Position numbers and translations under genes: made by a program. 64,000 nt of DNA from Caproiciproducens sp. NJN-50. GTDB taxonomy: Bacteria > Bacillota > Clostridia > Oscillospirales > Acutalibacteraceae. Of this stretch, positions 50,652 to 59,475 are shown piece by piece; position 1 is the stretch's first letter, and the number at the start of each line of letters is the position of its first letter. The stretch is from NCBI RefSeq assembly GCF_004103755.1, contig NZ_CP035283.1, positions 744,001 to 808,000 of the forward strand, written 5' to 3'. Below the pieces are notes generated by a model. The model made no database searches and was not told the DNA's origin. It was given only the letters and a program-made list of their open reading frames with translations.

Positions 50652-52103
50652 TTGGAACAATTTCCCAAGGATTTTTTGTGGGGAGGGGCCACGGCGGATT
50701 TTCAGTATGAGGGGGGATACGGAGAAGGTGGAAGAGGGCTTCTCAGCCATGATTTTGAGACAAAAGGCAGCGTGACGCAGACCCGTCAGATCACGCTGAA
50801 ACTCCGCGACGGAGGCCGCGGAAGCGTCGGCTGCCGGGCTTCGCTTCCGGATGGAGCGGAAGCGTGCCTTTACGGTGATGTCTATTATCCGAGCCATAAG
50901 GCCACGGATTTTTATCACCACTGGAAAGAAGACATATCCCTGATGGCTGAAATGGGTTTCAAAACCTATCGTTTTTCTATTTGCTGGTCAAGAATTTTTC
51001 CCACAGGTGACGAATCGGCACCCAATGAAGAAGGTCTGAAGTTTTATGAGAATGTTATTGATGATTTGATTAGCCGCGGGATTGAGCCGCTTGTCACAAT
51101 CTGCCATGATGAGCTTCCCTATTATCTTTGCGAAACATATGATGGCTGGAGCAGCAGACATACGATTGATTGCTATGTAAAGTATGCCGGAGCCTTGTTT
51201 GAGAGATTCCGAGGGAAAGTAAAATACTGGCTGACTTTTAACGAGATCAATGCGGTCGGCGGCTATGCCCAGATCGGTACGCACAAGCAGGACCATCAGA
51301 CACATTATCAAGCGGTTCATCATATGTTTGTGGCCAGCGCAAGGGCAATTCAGTTAGCGAGGAAAATCATTCCGGAAGCAAAATTTGGAACGATGTTTGC
51401 CCTGAGCGAGATCTATCCGGCGACCTGCAAACCCGAAGACATTTTTGCCGCATATCAAAAAAGGAGAGAATCGCTATTTTTTGCAGATGTGATGTCGAGA
51501 GGGTATTATCCAGGGTATTCACATGAGATCTTCCAGCGCAAGAAGGTGGTGATTCACAAAGAACCTGGTGATGACGAGCTGCTCAAAAACGATACGTTGG
51601 ACTACATTTCGTTCAGCTATTATCGCTCCGCAATTGCGGATGTATCTTCGGAATTCGACATCATGGGGGGTGACCCAAATCCATATCTTGAGAAAACCCC
51701 ATGGGGATGGCCGATTGATCCATTAGGGCTTCGCTATTGTCTCAACGAACTGTACGACCGCTATCAAAAGCCGCTCTTTGTCATCGAAAATGGCCTTGGG
51801 GCGGTTGACACGCTGGAGAAAGACGGAACGGTTCATGATTCTTACCGCATCAGGTATCTCAGGGATCATTTAGCCCAGATCAGAGATGCCATCAACATTG
51901 ATCACATTCCTTGTTTTGGCTATACCATGTGGGGATGTACGGATGTAGTGTCTTTAAGCACAGGCGAGATGAAAAAGCGCTATGGGTTCGTTTATGTGGA
52001 TATGGATGATGACGGACAGGGTTCATTAAAGCGTTACAAAAAGGATTCTTTTTACTGGTACAAAAAAGTAATCGAAGAAAACGGCGGCAACCTGGACGAA
52101 TAG
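50652..52103 (+). CDS. GH1 family 6-phospho-beta-glucosidase
   Basis: This 483-residue GH1 barrel shows FPKDFLWGGATADFQYEGGY at the N-terminus, WLTFNEIN with the acid/base Glu, and FVIENGLGAVD with the nucleophile Glu. The region around YRSAIADVSSE and STGEMKKRYGFVYVD fits the phosphate-binding branch. It hydrolyses PTS-imported beta-glucoside 6-phosphates in the cytoplasm. A stretch at residues 40-75 is somewhat unusual but present in clostridial relatives as far as I can judge. The start is TTG 50652 after GGAAGGAGGAATTC. It is first in an operon with the PTS genes. Confidence 0.92.
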   Translation: MEQFPKDFLWGGATADFQYEGGYGEGGRGLLSHDFETKGSVTQTRQITLKLRDGGRGSVGCRASLPDGAEACLYGDVYYPSHKATDFYHHWKEDISLMAEMGFKTYRFSICWSRIFPTGDESAPNEEGLKFYENVIDDLISRGIEPLVTICHDELPYYLCETYDGWSSRHTIDCYVKYAGALFERFRGKVKYWLTFNEINAVGGYAQIGTHKQDHQTHYQAVHHMFVASARAIQLARKIIPEAKFGTMFALSEIYPATCKPEDIFAAYQKRRESLFFADVMSRGYYPGYSHEIFQRKKVVIHKEPGDDELLKNDTLDYISFSYYRSAIADVSSEFDIMGGDPNPYLEKTPWGWPIDPLGLRYCLNELYDRYQKPLFVIENGLGAVDTLEKDGTVHDSYRIRYLRDHLAQIRDAINIDHIPCFGYTMWGCTDVVSLSTGEMKKRYGFVYVDMDDDGQGSLKRYKKDSFYWYKKVIEENGGNLDE

Positions 52104-52204
52104 CGATATGCTGACACCGATGCCACAGGCTTCAAATCGCATGAAACAATCTTTTTGGGTGAGTTGTGTGAAAAATGTAAAGAAGGAAATCGAGAGGGTG
52201 TATT

Positions 52205-53599
52205 ATGGATTATATTAAAATTGCCAACGAAATTGTAGAGGCGGTAGGCGGAAGCGGGAATGTCCTCTCTGTAACGCATTGCATGACGCGTCTTCGCTTT
52301 ACGCTGAAGGATAAGAACCTTGCAAATGTAGAGGCAATCAAAAAAATAGAAGGCGTCCTTGGCAATACCTTTAGTGCCGGGCAGATGCAAATTATTCTGG
52401 GCAAGAACCTGCTTCCAACATTTGAAGAGATTGTGAAGAACAATCGCTTTGAAGTCGGTGAAACGGTAGACGAAAATCTGGACAATATTGATCCGGGCAA
52501 AGGAAACGAAGAGAAAAAGCCGAAGGATCTATTGAAAAAATTCGGTTCCGGAATATTGAATTATATCGTTTCTTCCATTACTCCAATGATTCCGGGCTTG
52601 ATCGCGGGCGGCATGCTGAAGGTTTTCCTGCTGATTTTTTCCCTGATCTGGCCGTTTATTACGAAAACTCAAAGTTACCAACTGATCAATTTTCTTTCGA
52701 CGGTTCCGTTTTATTTCATGCCGATTTTCGTCGCTTTCGGCGGGTCGAAAAAAATGGGCTCCACGCCTGTTTACGCCATGATTGTTGCCGCGGGGCTTAT
52801 ATATCCTGATTTTGTAGCTTTGGTCACGGCGGGCAAGCCGATTACTCTTTTTGGGATGCCTGTCATGCTGGTGAAATATTCCAGCTCGTTGTTGCCGGCG
52901 TTGCTTTCTACCTATGCCGTTGCAAAGCTGGAGAAGCTCTTCAATAAAATTATTCCGGGGATTTTCAAAGCCATATTTGTTGGAATGCTTACCATAACCG
53001 TAGGTATGGTATTGACTTTAGTCGTACTAGGGCCTCTCGGCACTTTTGTCGGCAATTATGTGGTCGCGTTTCTCCTTTGGCTCCAAACGGTAATTGGGCC
53101 GGTCGCCTTGGCGTTGGTTGCGGCAATCTTGCCTTATATGATTATGACTGGCATGCATAACCTTTTCAGCCCGGTTATGGTTCAGCTCCTTTCATCAACC
53201 GGGTACGACTCCCTTTTCCGGCCTGCGTTAATCCTTCATAATATGTCCGAGGGCGGAGCTTGCTTTGCTGTTGCGTTGAAGACAAAGAGTAAAGACCTAC
53301 GCTCTGAAGCTGTGAGCTGTGGAATAGGCTGTATTTTTGCCGGTGTTACCGAACCTGCGATATATGGTATCACTCTCCGGCTGAAAAAGCCTCTTTTCGG
53401 AGTGTCGGCCGGCGGCGCTGCAGGAGGTCTGGTCGCAGGTGCTTTGGGTGCAAAGGCTTTTGTTATGGGATATTCGACCATTCTTGCGGTGCCTATATTT
53501 GAGAACACCATTACCGCAATTCTCCTTGGAATCGCGACTGCGATTGTAGTTTCCGGCGTGGTTACATATATTCTTGGATTTGAGGACATCAAAAAATAG
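52205..53599 (+). CDS. PTS beta-glucoside-type EIIBC component
   Basis: The product is 464 residues. The EIIB domain (1-80) contains LSVTHCMTRLRFTLKD, with the phosphorylated Cys in the HCxTRLR motif. A charged linker (about 85-110) leads to the EIIC domain with about 10 hydrophobic segments (SSITPMIPGLIAGGMLKV, GVTEPAIYGITLRLKKP). The EIIC Glu in GVTEPAIYG contacts the sugar. Unlike BglP/BglF, the EIIA domain is not fused but encoded by the next gene. It imports and phosphorylates aryl- or oligo-beta-glucosides. Confidence 0.93.
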   Translation: MDYIKIANEIVEAVGGSGNVLSVTHCMTRLRFTLKDKNLANVEAIKKIEGVLGNTFSAGQMQIILGKNLLPTFEEIVKNNRFEVGETVDENLDNIDPGKGNEEKKPKDLLKKFGSGILNYIVSSITPMIPGLIAGGMLKVFLLIFSLIWPFITKTQSYQLINFLSTVPFYFMPIFVAFGGSKKMGSTPVYAMIVAAGLIYPDFVALVTAGKPITLFGMPVMLVKYSSSLLPALLSTYAVAKLEKLFNKIIPGIFKAIFVGMLTITVGMVLTLVVLGPLGTFVGNYVVAFLLWLQTVIGPVALALVAAILPYMIMTGMHNLFSPVMVQLLSSTGYDSLFRPALILHNMSEGGACFAVALKTKSKDLRSEAVSCGIGCIFAGVTEPAIYGITLRLKKPLFGVSAGGAAGGLVAGALGAKAFVMGYSTILAVPIFENTITAILLGIATAIVVSGVVTYILGFEDIKK

Positions 53600-53709
53600 C
53601 AGCCTTTGGGATAAAGCGATTCACCGGTTGCCAAAGTGCATTTAAGTCGTAATAACAGCTTAGATACGCAAAAACTCATACACCCAATATGGCGGGAAAG
53701 GATTTTATT

Positions 53710-54213
53710 TTGTTTAATTTGTTTTCAAGAGAAAAAAGGAGATATAAAGATTTCTTACCTTGCAATGCACTTTTGGCGGTTGCAGATGGTTATTTGGTTC
53801 CAATGGAAAAAGTCCCGGACGAAGTCTTTTCCCAGAAGATTTTGGGCGACGGAGTCGCGATTCAAATTTCCAGCCAGACGATTTGTTCCCCTGCCAACGG
53901 GATGATCGATACCCTGGCACCTCATGCCTTCGGGTTGGTATTGCCGAATAAGATTGAAGTCATGGTGCACATTGGGGTGGATACCGTTTCCATGGGGGGG
54001 AAAGGATTCAAAGTTCTGGCGGCTGAAAAGTCGCAGGTGAAACAAGGTGATCCGGTCATCCGGGTCGATAAAGACTTCCTGGAGAACAAAGGATTCAATC
54101 TCATTACTATGGTAGTAGTGACAGATGCGCGGGATTTTCAATTCCGATATTCCGCGGAAGGAACCGTTCAAGCGGGGAAAAGCGTGCTTGCCACTTACGA
54201 AAAATGCGTATAA
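53710..54213 (+). CDS. PTS glucose-type EIIA component
   Basis: The 167-residue single EIIA (Crr-like) domain contains VADGYLVPMEKVPDEVFSQK, GDGVAIQISSQTICSPANG and MVHIGVDTVSMGGKGF with the phosphorylated His in VHIG. The start is taken as TTG 53710, which gives the typical MFNLFS N-terminus and has GGGAAAGGA 7 bp upstream. ATG 53689 is in frame but poorly placed. It passes phosphate from HPr to the EIIBC protein. Confidence 0.9.
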   Translation: MFNLFSREKRRYKDFLPCNALLAVADGYLVPMEKVPDEVFSQKILGDGVAIQISSQTICSPANGMIDTLAPHAFGLVLPNKIEVMVHIGVDTVSMGGKGFKVLAAEKSQVKQGDPVIRVDKDFLENKGFNLITMVVVTDARDFQFRYSAEGTVQAGKSVLATYEKCV

Positions 54214-54256
54214 TGCCGTCTTCACACGTTGCGACAGTCCAGGCCTACCCGTTTAT

Positions 54257-54287
54257 CGGAACGCACAGTAAAATGCTGTGCGTTCCG
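54257..54287 (+). other. Intercistronic hairpin before the HPr gene
   Basis: CGGAACGCACAG and CTGTGCGTTCCG form a perfect 12-bp stem without T-run. It may protect or process the mRNA between the EIIA and HPr genes. Confidence 0.55.
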
Positions 54288-54334
54288 AAATGTTACAGGA
54301 GTTCACTTTAATATAATAAAGGAGGCGAGTGATG

Positions 54335-54592
54335 ATGAAAGAATTTGAATATGTCATCAAAAATGAAAGTGGAATCCACGCAAGACCCGCAGGCCTTCTT
54401 GTCAAACAGGCACAGCGGTTTCAGTCACAGGTGACGGTTATGAGAGGTTCAAAAAATGCCGATGCGAAAAAATTGTTTCCTTTGATGGGCTTATGCATAA
54501 AAGGAGGAGATAAAGTTAAAGTCAAGGCCAATGGGCCGGACGAGACAGAAGCCATACAGGTCTTGGAAGACTTTTTCAAAAATAATCTTTGA
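54335..54592 (+). CDS. ptsH: HPr-like phosphocarrier protein lacking Ser46
   Basis: The 85-residue HPr fold contains SGIHARPAG with His15, Arg17 and Pro18, so it can accept phosphate from Enzyme I. Position 46, the Ser phosphorylated by HPr kinase in Firmicutes, is Lys here (ADAKKLFPLMG). The normal numbering of both residues supports ATG 54335; ATG 54332 and GTG 54329 are also in frame after AAAGGAGG. It lies in the beta-glucoside operon together with its own Enzyme I. It could feed the operon PTS while being blind to HPr kinase, hence not a CcpA corepressor; this is inference from one residue. Confidence 0.9.
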   Translation: MKEFEYVIKNESGIHARPAGLLVKQAQRFQSQVTVMRGSKNADAKKLFPLMGLCIKGGDKVKVKANGPDETEAIQVLEDFFKNNL

Positions 54593-54609
54593 ATACCGAG
54601 GAAATAAGG

Positions 54610-56277
54610 ATGTTTGTTTTAAGTGGGAAAAATGCCTGCGGCGGAATCGTATCCGGTAAAATCCTTTTTTATAGGAATGATTCGATTGAAATCCGCAAGT
54701 ATCAGATTACAAATACCGGAAATGAAATTGCGCGGTATAAACAGGCGTCTGAAAGAGCTATCAGCGAACTTGAAGAACTATATGAACAAGCACTGCATGA
54801 AACCGGAGAGGCAGCTGCGCAAATTTTTCAGATCCATCAAATGATGCTGGAAGATGACGATTACCGCGATTCCGTTGAAGCGATCATCAGGACACAGAAG
54901 GTAAACGCCGAGTATGCCGTTCGGGTAACAAGCGAGAGCTTTGCAAAATTGTTTTCCAGCATGGACGACGATTACATGAAAGGCAGAGCCATGGATGTAA
55001 AGGATATTTCGGAGCGGTTGGTTGCTGCTTTATCCGGTATAGCGCAGAGATCCATTTCGTCTGACTCGCCCGTTATCCTTGCCGCAGATGATTTGGCACC
55101 CAGCGAAACGGTGCAGTTGGACAAAACCAAAATACTGGCATTTGTTATGAAAAACGGCTCAGTCAATTCCCATACGGCTATTCTCGCGCGGACCATGAAT
55201 ATTCCCGCAATCGTAGGAGTCGGCGAAGAGCTGCAGCCGGAATATGACGGCATGGATGCGATTGTTGACGGATTTACCGGAAAAGTCTACATTGAGCCGG
55301 ACAAAGAGACTTCAGAAGCTTTCGAGAAAAAGCTCAGTCAGGAGAATGAAAAAAAGAAGCTGGTCGAGCAGTTTAAGGGAAAGGACAATATAACTCTGGA
55401 TGGACGGCATATTGATATCTACGCCAATATCGGAAGCCCGGATGACCTTGGCAAAGTATTGTTAAATGACGCCGGAGGAATTGGTTTATTCCGAAGCGAA
55501 TTTCTGTTTCTGAAAAATCAAACGTACCCCACCGAAGATGAGCAGTTTTCAGCCTACAAAGCGGCGGCAGAAAGTATGGGTGGAAAGCAGGTTGTTATTC
55601 GGACCTTGGACATCGGCGCGGATAAGCAGGTGAGTTATTTTAATTTACCCAAAGAAGAAAATCCTGCAATGGGGCTGCGGGCCATCCGCATCTGCCTGAC
55701 GCAGGTTGACATTTTTAAAACGCAGCTGAGGGCTTTATATAGAGCTTCCGCATTCGGCAAAATAGCCATCATGTTCCCTATGATCACTTCAGTGGAGGAG
55801 ATCGTAAAGATCAAAAGAATTGTGGATGAAGTCAAAAAAGAATTGAATGAAGGAAATTATGCTTATGACGGTGACGTACAGCTTGGCATTATGATTGAAA
55901 CTCCTGCTGCCGCCATGATCAGCGATAAGCTTGCAAAGGAAGTGGATTTTTTCAGCATCGGCACGAATGATCTGACGCAATACTCCTTAGCGATGGACCG
56001 TCAGAATGAAAATCTGGGTGAATTTTTTAATCCACATCATTTGGCGGTCTTGCGCTTTATAAAAATGGCGATTGACAATGCCCACAAGAATGGGATCCGG
56101 GCGGGAATCTGCGGGGAACTTGGCGCCGATTTGGACCTGACAGAAATATTTCTGGCACTCGGTGTGGATGAGCTGTCTGTATCGCCCTCGATGATTTTGA
56201 GGCTTCGTAAAAAAATCAGAGAAACGGACACAACCCAGATTGATGATAAAATTCTGATTGATTTAGACATGAATTAG
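54610..56277 (+). CDS. ptsI: PTS Enzyme I (phosphoenolpyruvate-protein phosphotransferase)
   Basis: The 555-residue enzyme has all Enzyme I parts: the HPr-binding helical domain, SVNSHTAILARTMNIPAIVG with the phosphorylated His, GGIGLFRSEFLFL, FFSIGTNDLTQYSLAMDRQN, and GICGELGADLDLTEIFLALG with the catalytic Cys. ATG 54610 follows GAGGAAATAAGG and lies 17 bp after the HPr stop; the upstream in-frame TTG 54589 is less likely. It is slightly divergent from housekeeping Enzyme I (for example ELGAD instead of EMAGD), suggesting an operon-specific copy. Confidence 0.93.
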   Translation: MFVLSGKNACGGIVSGKILFYRNDSIEIRKYQITNTGNEIARYKQASERAISELEELYEQALHETGEAAAQIFQIHQMMLEDDDYRDSVEAIIRTQKVNAEYAVRVTSESFAKLFSSMDDDYMKGRAMDVKDISERLVAALSGIAQRSISSDSPVILAADDLAPSETVQLDKTKILAFVMKNGSVNSHTAILARTMNIPAIVGVGEELQPEYDGMDAIVDGFTGKVYIEPDKETSEAFEKKLSQENEKKKLVEQFKGKDNITLDGRHIDIYANIGSPDDLGKVLLNDAGGIGLFRSEFLFLKNQTYPTEDEQFSAYKAAAESMGGKQVVIRTLDIGADKQVSYFNLPKEENPAMGLRAIRICLTQVDIFKTQLRALYRASAFGKIAIMFPMITSVEEIVKIKRIVDEVKKELNEGNYAYDGDVQLGIMIETPAAAMISDKLAKEVDFFSIGTNDLTQYSLAMDRQNENLGEFFNPHHLAVLRFIKMAIDNAHKNGIRAGICGELGADLDLTEIFLALGVDELSVSPSMILRLRKKIRETDTTQIDDKILIDLDMN

Positions 56278-56469
56278 AAGATGAGGATGGAACTTTTCGC
56301 TGTCTGGTCTGCTCAATGTCCAGGGCAATAAACAGATCTATTTTCATTAGTCGCGGTCGATTGGTTAATAATAAATTTAAATCTGAAAAGCAGTTCTATC
56401 CTTAACGGCTCATTTGATTTTTGGAATACATAGTTTCAGCTTTAATTGGATTCGTTTTTGCCGTCATCG

Positions 56470-56514
56470 AAAAAACAGGCCCGCCGGGATTTATTCCCGG
56501 CGGGCCTGTTTTTT
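56470..56514. terminator. Strong bidirectional terminator
   Basis: AAAAAACAGGCCCGCCGGG and CCCGGCGGGCCTGTTTTTT form a very stable stem with loop ATTTATT-like, T-runs on both sides. It closes the beta-glucoside operon and, leftward, the small-protein transcript. The rest of 56278-56610 shows nothing else. Confidence 0.92.
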
Positions 56515-56610
56515 ATGATGGCCGCTTTTTAAGGAGGGAGATAGGGCGGGGTAGCATTTAGCCAAATCCATAGGATCTACCGGTTTAGGTGTGGGAAAGA
56601 AGCGGCTGCG

Positions 56611-56769
56611 TTAAGTTTTATGGATCATACCTTCGGCGAATGATTTAAGCTGTGAAAGAGACTCGAATTTGACTCCGCTTTGTTCGATGGATTCCTGAAC
56701 AATCGAAGGCAGAGAAGAAAAATACTGTTTCATATCCGGATCCGTAAATGGATTCTGTTCGTTTTGCAT
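56611..56769 (-). CDS. 52-residue small protein, conserved-looking
   Basis: The frame opens at ATG 56769 directly after GAGGTGATCTCC and encodes MQNEQNPFTDPDMKQYFSSL, continues PSIVQESIEQSGVKFESLSQ and ends LKSFAEGMIHKT. The composition, the NPFTDP start and the SLPxxVQESIxQSG core resemble small proteins seen in many Clostridia. No membrane segment or known motif is present, so it is cytosolic and of unknown role. It lies between the Enzyme I terminator and the ROK gene; the ROK stop is 134 bp away in the upstream direction. Confidence 0.7.
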   Translation of the reverse strand: MQNEQNPFTDPDMKQYFSSLPSIVQESIEQSGVKFESLSQLKSFAEGMIHKT

Positions 56770-56903
56770 GGAGATCACCTCATGAAAAGTATCTGCCTTA
56801 ATTTATCGATTATGCATTCGCGGAAAGAGCGGGAAGAGTCTCTCGGCCCAACCTATTGGCGTGTCGCTTTTAGTCGGAGGCAAAACCGGAAACGGCTGCG
56901 CTT

Positions 56904-58043
56904 TCAATCCTCCATTGGATTTTTGCCGAAATTCTTGAAAAATTCATCAATAAAGTAAAGCGAAGCGCCCGTAGCTACGGATTCAACTTTGTTTTTGCAG
57001 GGCAGTAAAAATTCATGGGCATTTTCTCCAAACGGATTTTTTGCATTGACTCGCTCACATAATAAATCCATATAGTCCTTCATGTAAGCGCCTACGTAAC
57101 CGCCCAGGATGATCTTACAGCCGAACAGCATCCGGATATCATGCACTGCGATGGCGAGATAATCCAAATATTCATTCCACACCTTCTGAAGCATTTCATC
57201 CCCTTGTTTGAGTCGGAGGAAAAACAGGCCCAGGTCGTCGTTGGAGTAATTCGCCAGCCTTTCCGCGTTGCAGTACGCGTCAAAACACCCCCGCTGCCCG
57301 CAATAGCATGGCTTGCCGTTTGGAACCAGATTCATATGCCCGACTTCTCCGCTGTACAGTCCGTCTCCCATATATACTTTATCGTTCACAAGCACGGAAC
57401 CGCCGATGCTGTTGCACAGGCTGATGTAAAATGCGTTGTGGATCTCGGGCGACATCCATATTTCGGAAAAGCCGGAAGCGTTGGAGTCATGGACCAGTTT
57501 GGTGGGATAAGGAATGTACTTTACAAAGTCTTTATTGCTTATGCCCGTATTGGAAATGACCCTGCCGTCGACGACAAGGCCCTGCTCTTCATTGATCAGG
57601 CCCGGCATGGCGATCCCTATTCCCAATAATTTCTGCCGGTCCAGATGGATGTTGTCAATCATGTTCTCTACAAGATTTCCCAATAAGATGAAATATTCGC
57701 CGTTGTTTCGGAAATCCCGCTTCAGGAAAATACGGTTGATGACATTGCCCATCAGGTCCATGACCACACCGTTAATGCTGTGCTTGGTTATATCCAACCC
57801 GATGGCGACCTTTGCATCGGCAATGTAGGAATAGGCGATCGGATTTCTGCCGCCTGATTTTGTCGACAGTTTCTGGTTGGAGCCGATCAGCTTGGCTTTG
57901 CATAAATACTCCAAATTCTGTGTGACTGTCGGCAGGCTCAGCTGCAGGTCGTAAGCAATATCCTGCTTTGTTGCAAAATTGTTCTCGCGTATGTAAAAAT
58001 AGATTTTTTTCCTGTTGTTTTGTTTGATATCAACGATATTCAT
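56904..58043 (-). CDS. ROK-family transcriptional repressor
   Basis: The product is 379 residues. A winged helix (FATKQDIAYDLQLSLPTVTQ followed by NLEYLCKAKLIGS) precedes a ROK sugar-binding domain with GLDITKHSINGVVMDLMGN, GIGIAMPGLINEE, and GEVGHMNLVPNGKPCYCGQR leading to GCFDAYCNAERL. The CxCGxxGC-type zinc site and HM are retained. It is divergent from the SDR/ABC/kinase operon and most likely represses it until a sugar or polyol binds. ATG 58043 starts the usual N-terminus. Confidence 0.93.
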   Translation of the reverse strand: MNIVDIKQNNRKKIYFYIRENNFATKQDIAYDLQLSLPTVTQNLEYLCKAKLIGSNQKLSTKSGGRNPIAYSYIADAKVAIGLDITKHSINGVVMDLMGNVINRIFLKRDFRNNGEYFILLGNLVENMIDNIHLDRQKLLGIGIAMPGLINEEQGLVVDGRVISNTGISNKDFVKYIPYPTKLVHDSNASGFSEIWMSPEIHNAFYISLCNSIGGSVLVNDKVYMGDGLYSGEVGHMNLVPNGKPCYCGQRGCFDAYCNAERLANYSNDDLGLFFLRLKQGDEMLQKVWNEYLDYLAIAVHDIRMLFGCKIILGGYVGAYMKDYMDLLCERVNAKNPFGENAHEFLLPCKNKVESVATGASLYFIDEFFKNFGKNPMED

Positions 58044-58372
58044 ACGTCTTTTTTTCTCCCGTTTTTATTTCTTTCATAAAGCCGCCGGCGTTTTCGGGGG
58101 TGTGCTTCAAACCTGCGTAATGATTGCCTAAAACTCAAATGATTGATTCATATCAATTTTACTCCTTCTAAGAAAAAAGCCAACACTTGGGCGAATTTTA
58201 TTTTCATGGCTAGACCTACGCAGCGAAGTTAGCTGTTCATCCTTTCAGCTTTCCGTGTTGGTGATACTTTTGCGCGTCGTACTCGTTTATTAGCATAGAA
58301 GAAAAATGATGTGCGATGTGGAGACTGATTCATGGGTGGTGTGAAAATCTTTGTTTATATGTAATAAAAATC

Positions 58373-58437
58373 TTGACAAAGGAAAAGGATAGCGTATAAT
58401 ATAAATACATTTTGTAAATAGTTTTTATAAAATGTAT
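58373..58437 (+). promoter_or_regulatory. Promoter and operator of the SDR/ABC/kinase operon
   Basis: TTGACA (58373-58378), 16 bp, TATAAT (58395-58400), followed by the inverted repeat ATACATTTT...AAAATGTAT (58405-58413 and 58429-58437). The AT-rich dyad over the start site suits the divergent ROK repressor. The other bases of the gap 58044-58482 show no further clear element. Confidence 0.75.
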
Positions 58438-58482
58438 TATAGCACATCACCACAATATTATGCAACAAAAGGAGAAAAAACA

Positions 58483-59247
58483 ATGAAGAACGATCTTTTT
58501 TCACTCGGTGGAAAAGTCGCGGTGGTAACCGGCGGCAATCAGGGGATTGGGAAAGTCGTTGCCGGGTTTATCGCAGATGCCGGGGCCGACGTCGTTATCA
58601 TTGACTTAAACGATGCCACGAAAGTTGCGAGGGATATCGCCGAAGAATATGGAGTGCGGACGGCGGCGGTCGCCTGTGATGTTACAAAGCCTCAGGAAGT
58701 TGAAAAAGCGATAGAGGAAGCAGCCCGTAAAATGGGAACGCTGGACTTGCTGTTTAACAATGCGGGGATCTGTTTACATAAAGATGCGCTGGACTGCACC
58801 CCTCAGGACTGGCTGAAGGTCGTTGACGTCAATTTGAATGGGATCTTTTTTGTTGCGCAGGCCTTCGGAAAATATCTTGTCCGCAACGGCAAAAAAGGAA
58901 ACATCGTGAATACGGCTTCGATGTCCGCCACCATTGTTAATATTCCGCAGGGCCAGGCGTCTTATAACTCGTCGAAGGCCGGCGTCGCGCATTTGACAAA
59001 ATCCCTGGCCGTCGAATGGGCCGGGAAAGGGATACGCGTCAACTCGATCAGCCCGGGGTATATCATGACGGAAATGACCGGAAACGTCAGAAAGGATTGG
59101 CAGGAGCTCTGGGTAAACTCGATTCCGTTTAAACGGATGGGCAGACCGGAAGAGCTGGCTGGAGCGGTTATCTACTTCCTGTCCGATGCATCCACTTACA
59201 CTTCCGGCTGCGATATGCTGATTGACGGATGCTTCACGGTTGTTTAA
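58483..59247 (+). CDS. Short-chain dehydrogenase/reductase, sugar or polyol type
   Basis: The 254-residue classical SDR contains TGGNQGIGK (cofactor loop), an Asp in IIDLND that favours NAD(H), LFNNAGIC, the catalytic Ser in NTASMSA, and ASYNSSKAGV with Tyr and Lys. PGYIMTEMT follows. Relatives oxidise polyols such as arabitol, sorbitol or xylitol. ATG 58483 follows AAAGGAG; the frame is open to 58432. It is first in an operon with a sugar importer and an FGGY kinase, so a polyol-to-ketose step before phosphorylation is likely. Confidence 0.9.
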   Translation: MKNDLFSLGGKVAVVTGGNQGIGKVVAGFIADAGADVVIIDLNDATKVARDIAEEYGVRTAAVACDVTKPQEVEKAIEEAARKMGTLDLLFNNAGICLHKDALDCTPQDWLKVVDVNLNGIFFVAQAFGKYLVRNGKKGNIVNTASMSATIVNIPQGQASYNSSKAGVAHLTKSLAVEWAGKGIRVNSISPGYIMTEMTGNVRKDWQELWVNSIPFKRMGRPEELAGAVIYFLSDASTYTSGCDMLIDGCFTVV

Positions 59248-59475
59248 GATTGTCTGTATGAGCGCAAAGTTTTTGGGATTGCTGGATTAATGCTGCATCC
59301 GGCCTGCTGAATCAAAATCTTGCCAGGATGCGGCCGATCATATCCTTAATATTCGAGAAAAAGGGGTGATTTAAAAATTTGTTTTGTCTGAGGTTTATAT
59401 TGGTTGGACTTCAGGCAGAAAGAATGCAGGCAGCAGTCTAAACATTTTGAAAATGAGAGTTTGGGAGGAAAAAAG

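Noticed and set aside
50312..50692. 126-codon minus-strand frame across the beta-glucoside promoter and RAT element
   Set aside because: It runs through a promoter, an antiterminator and a terminator, which explain the sequence better.
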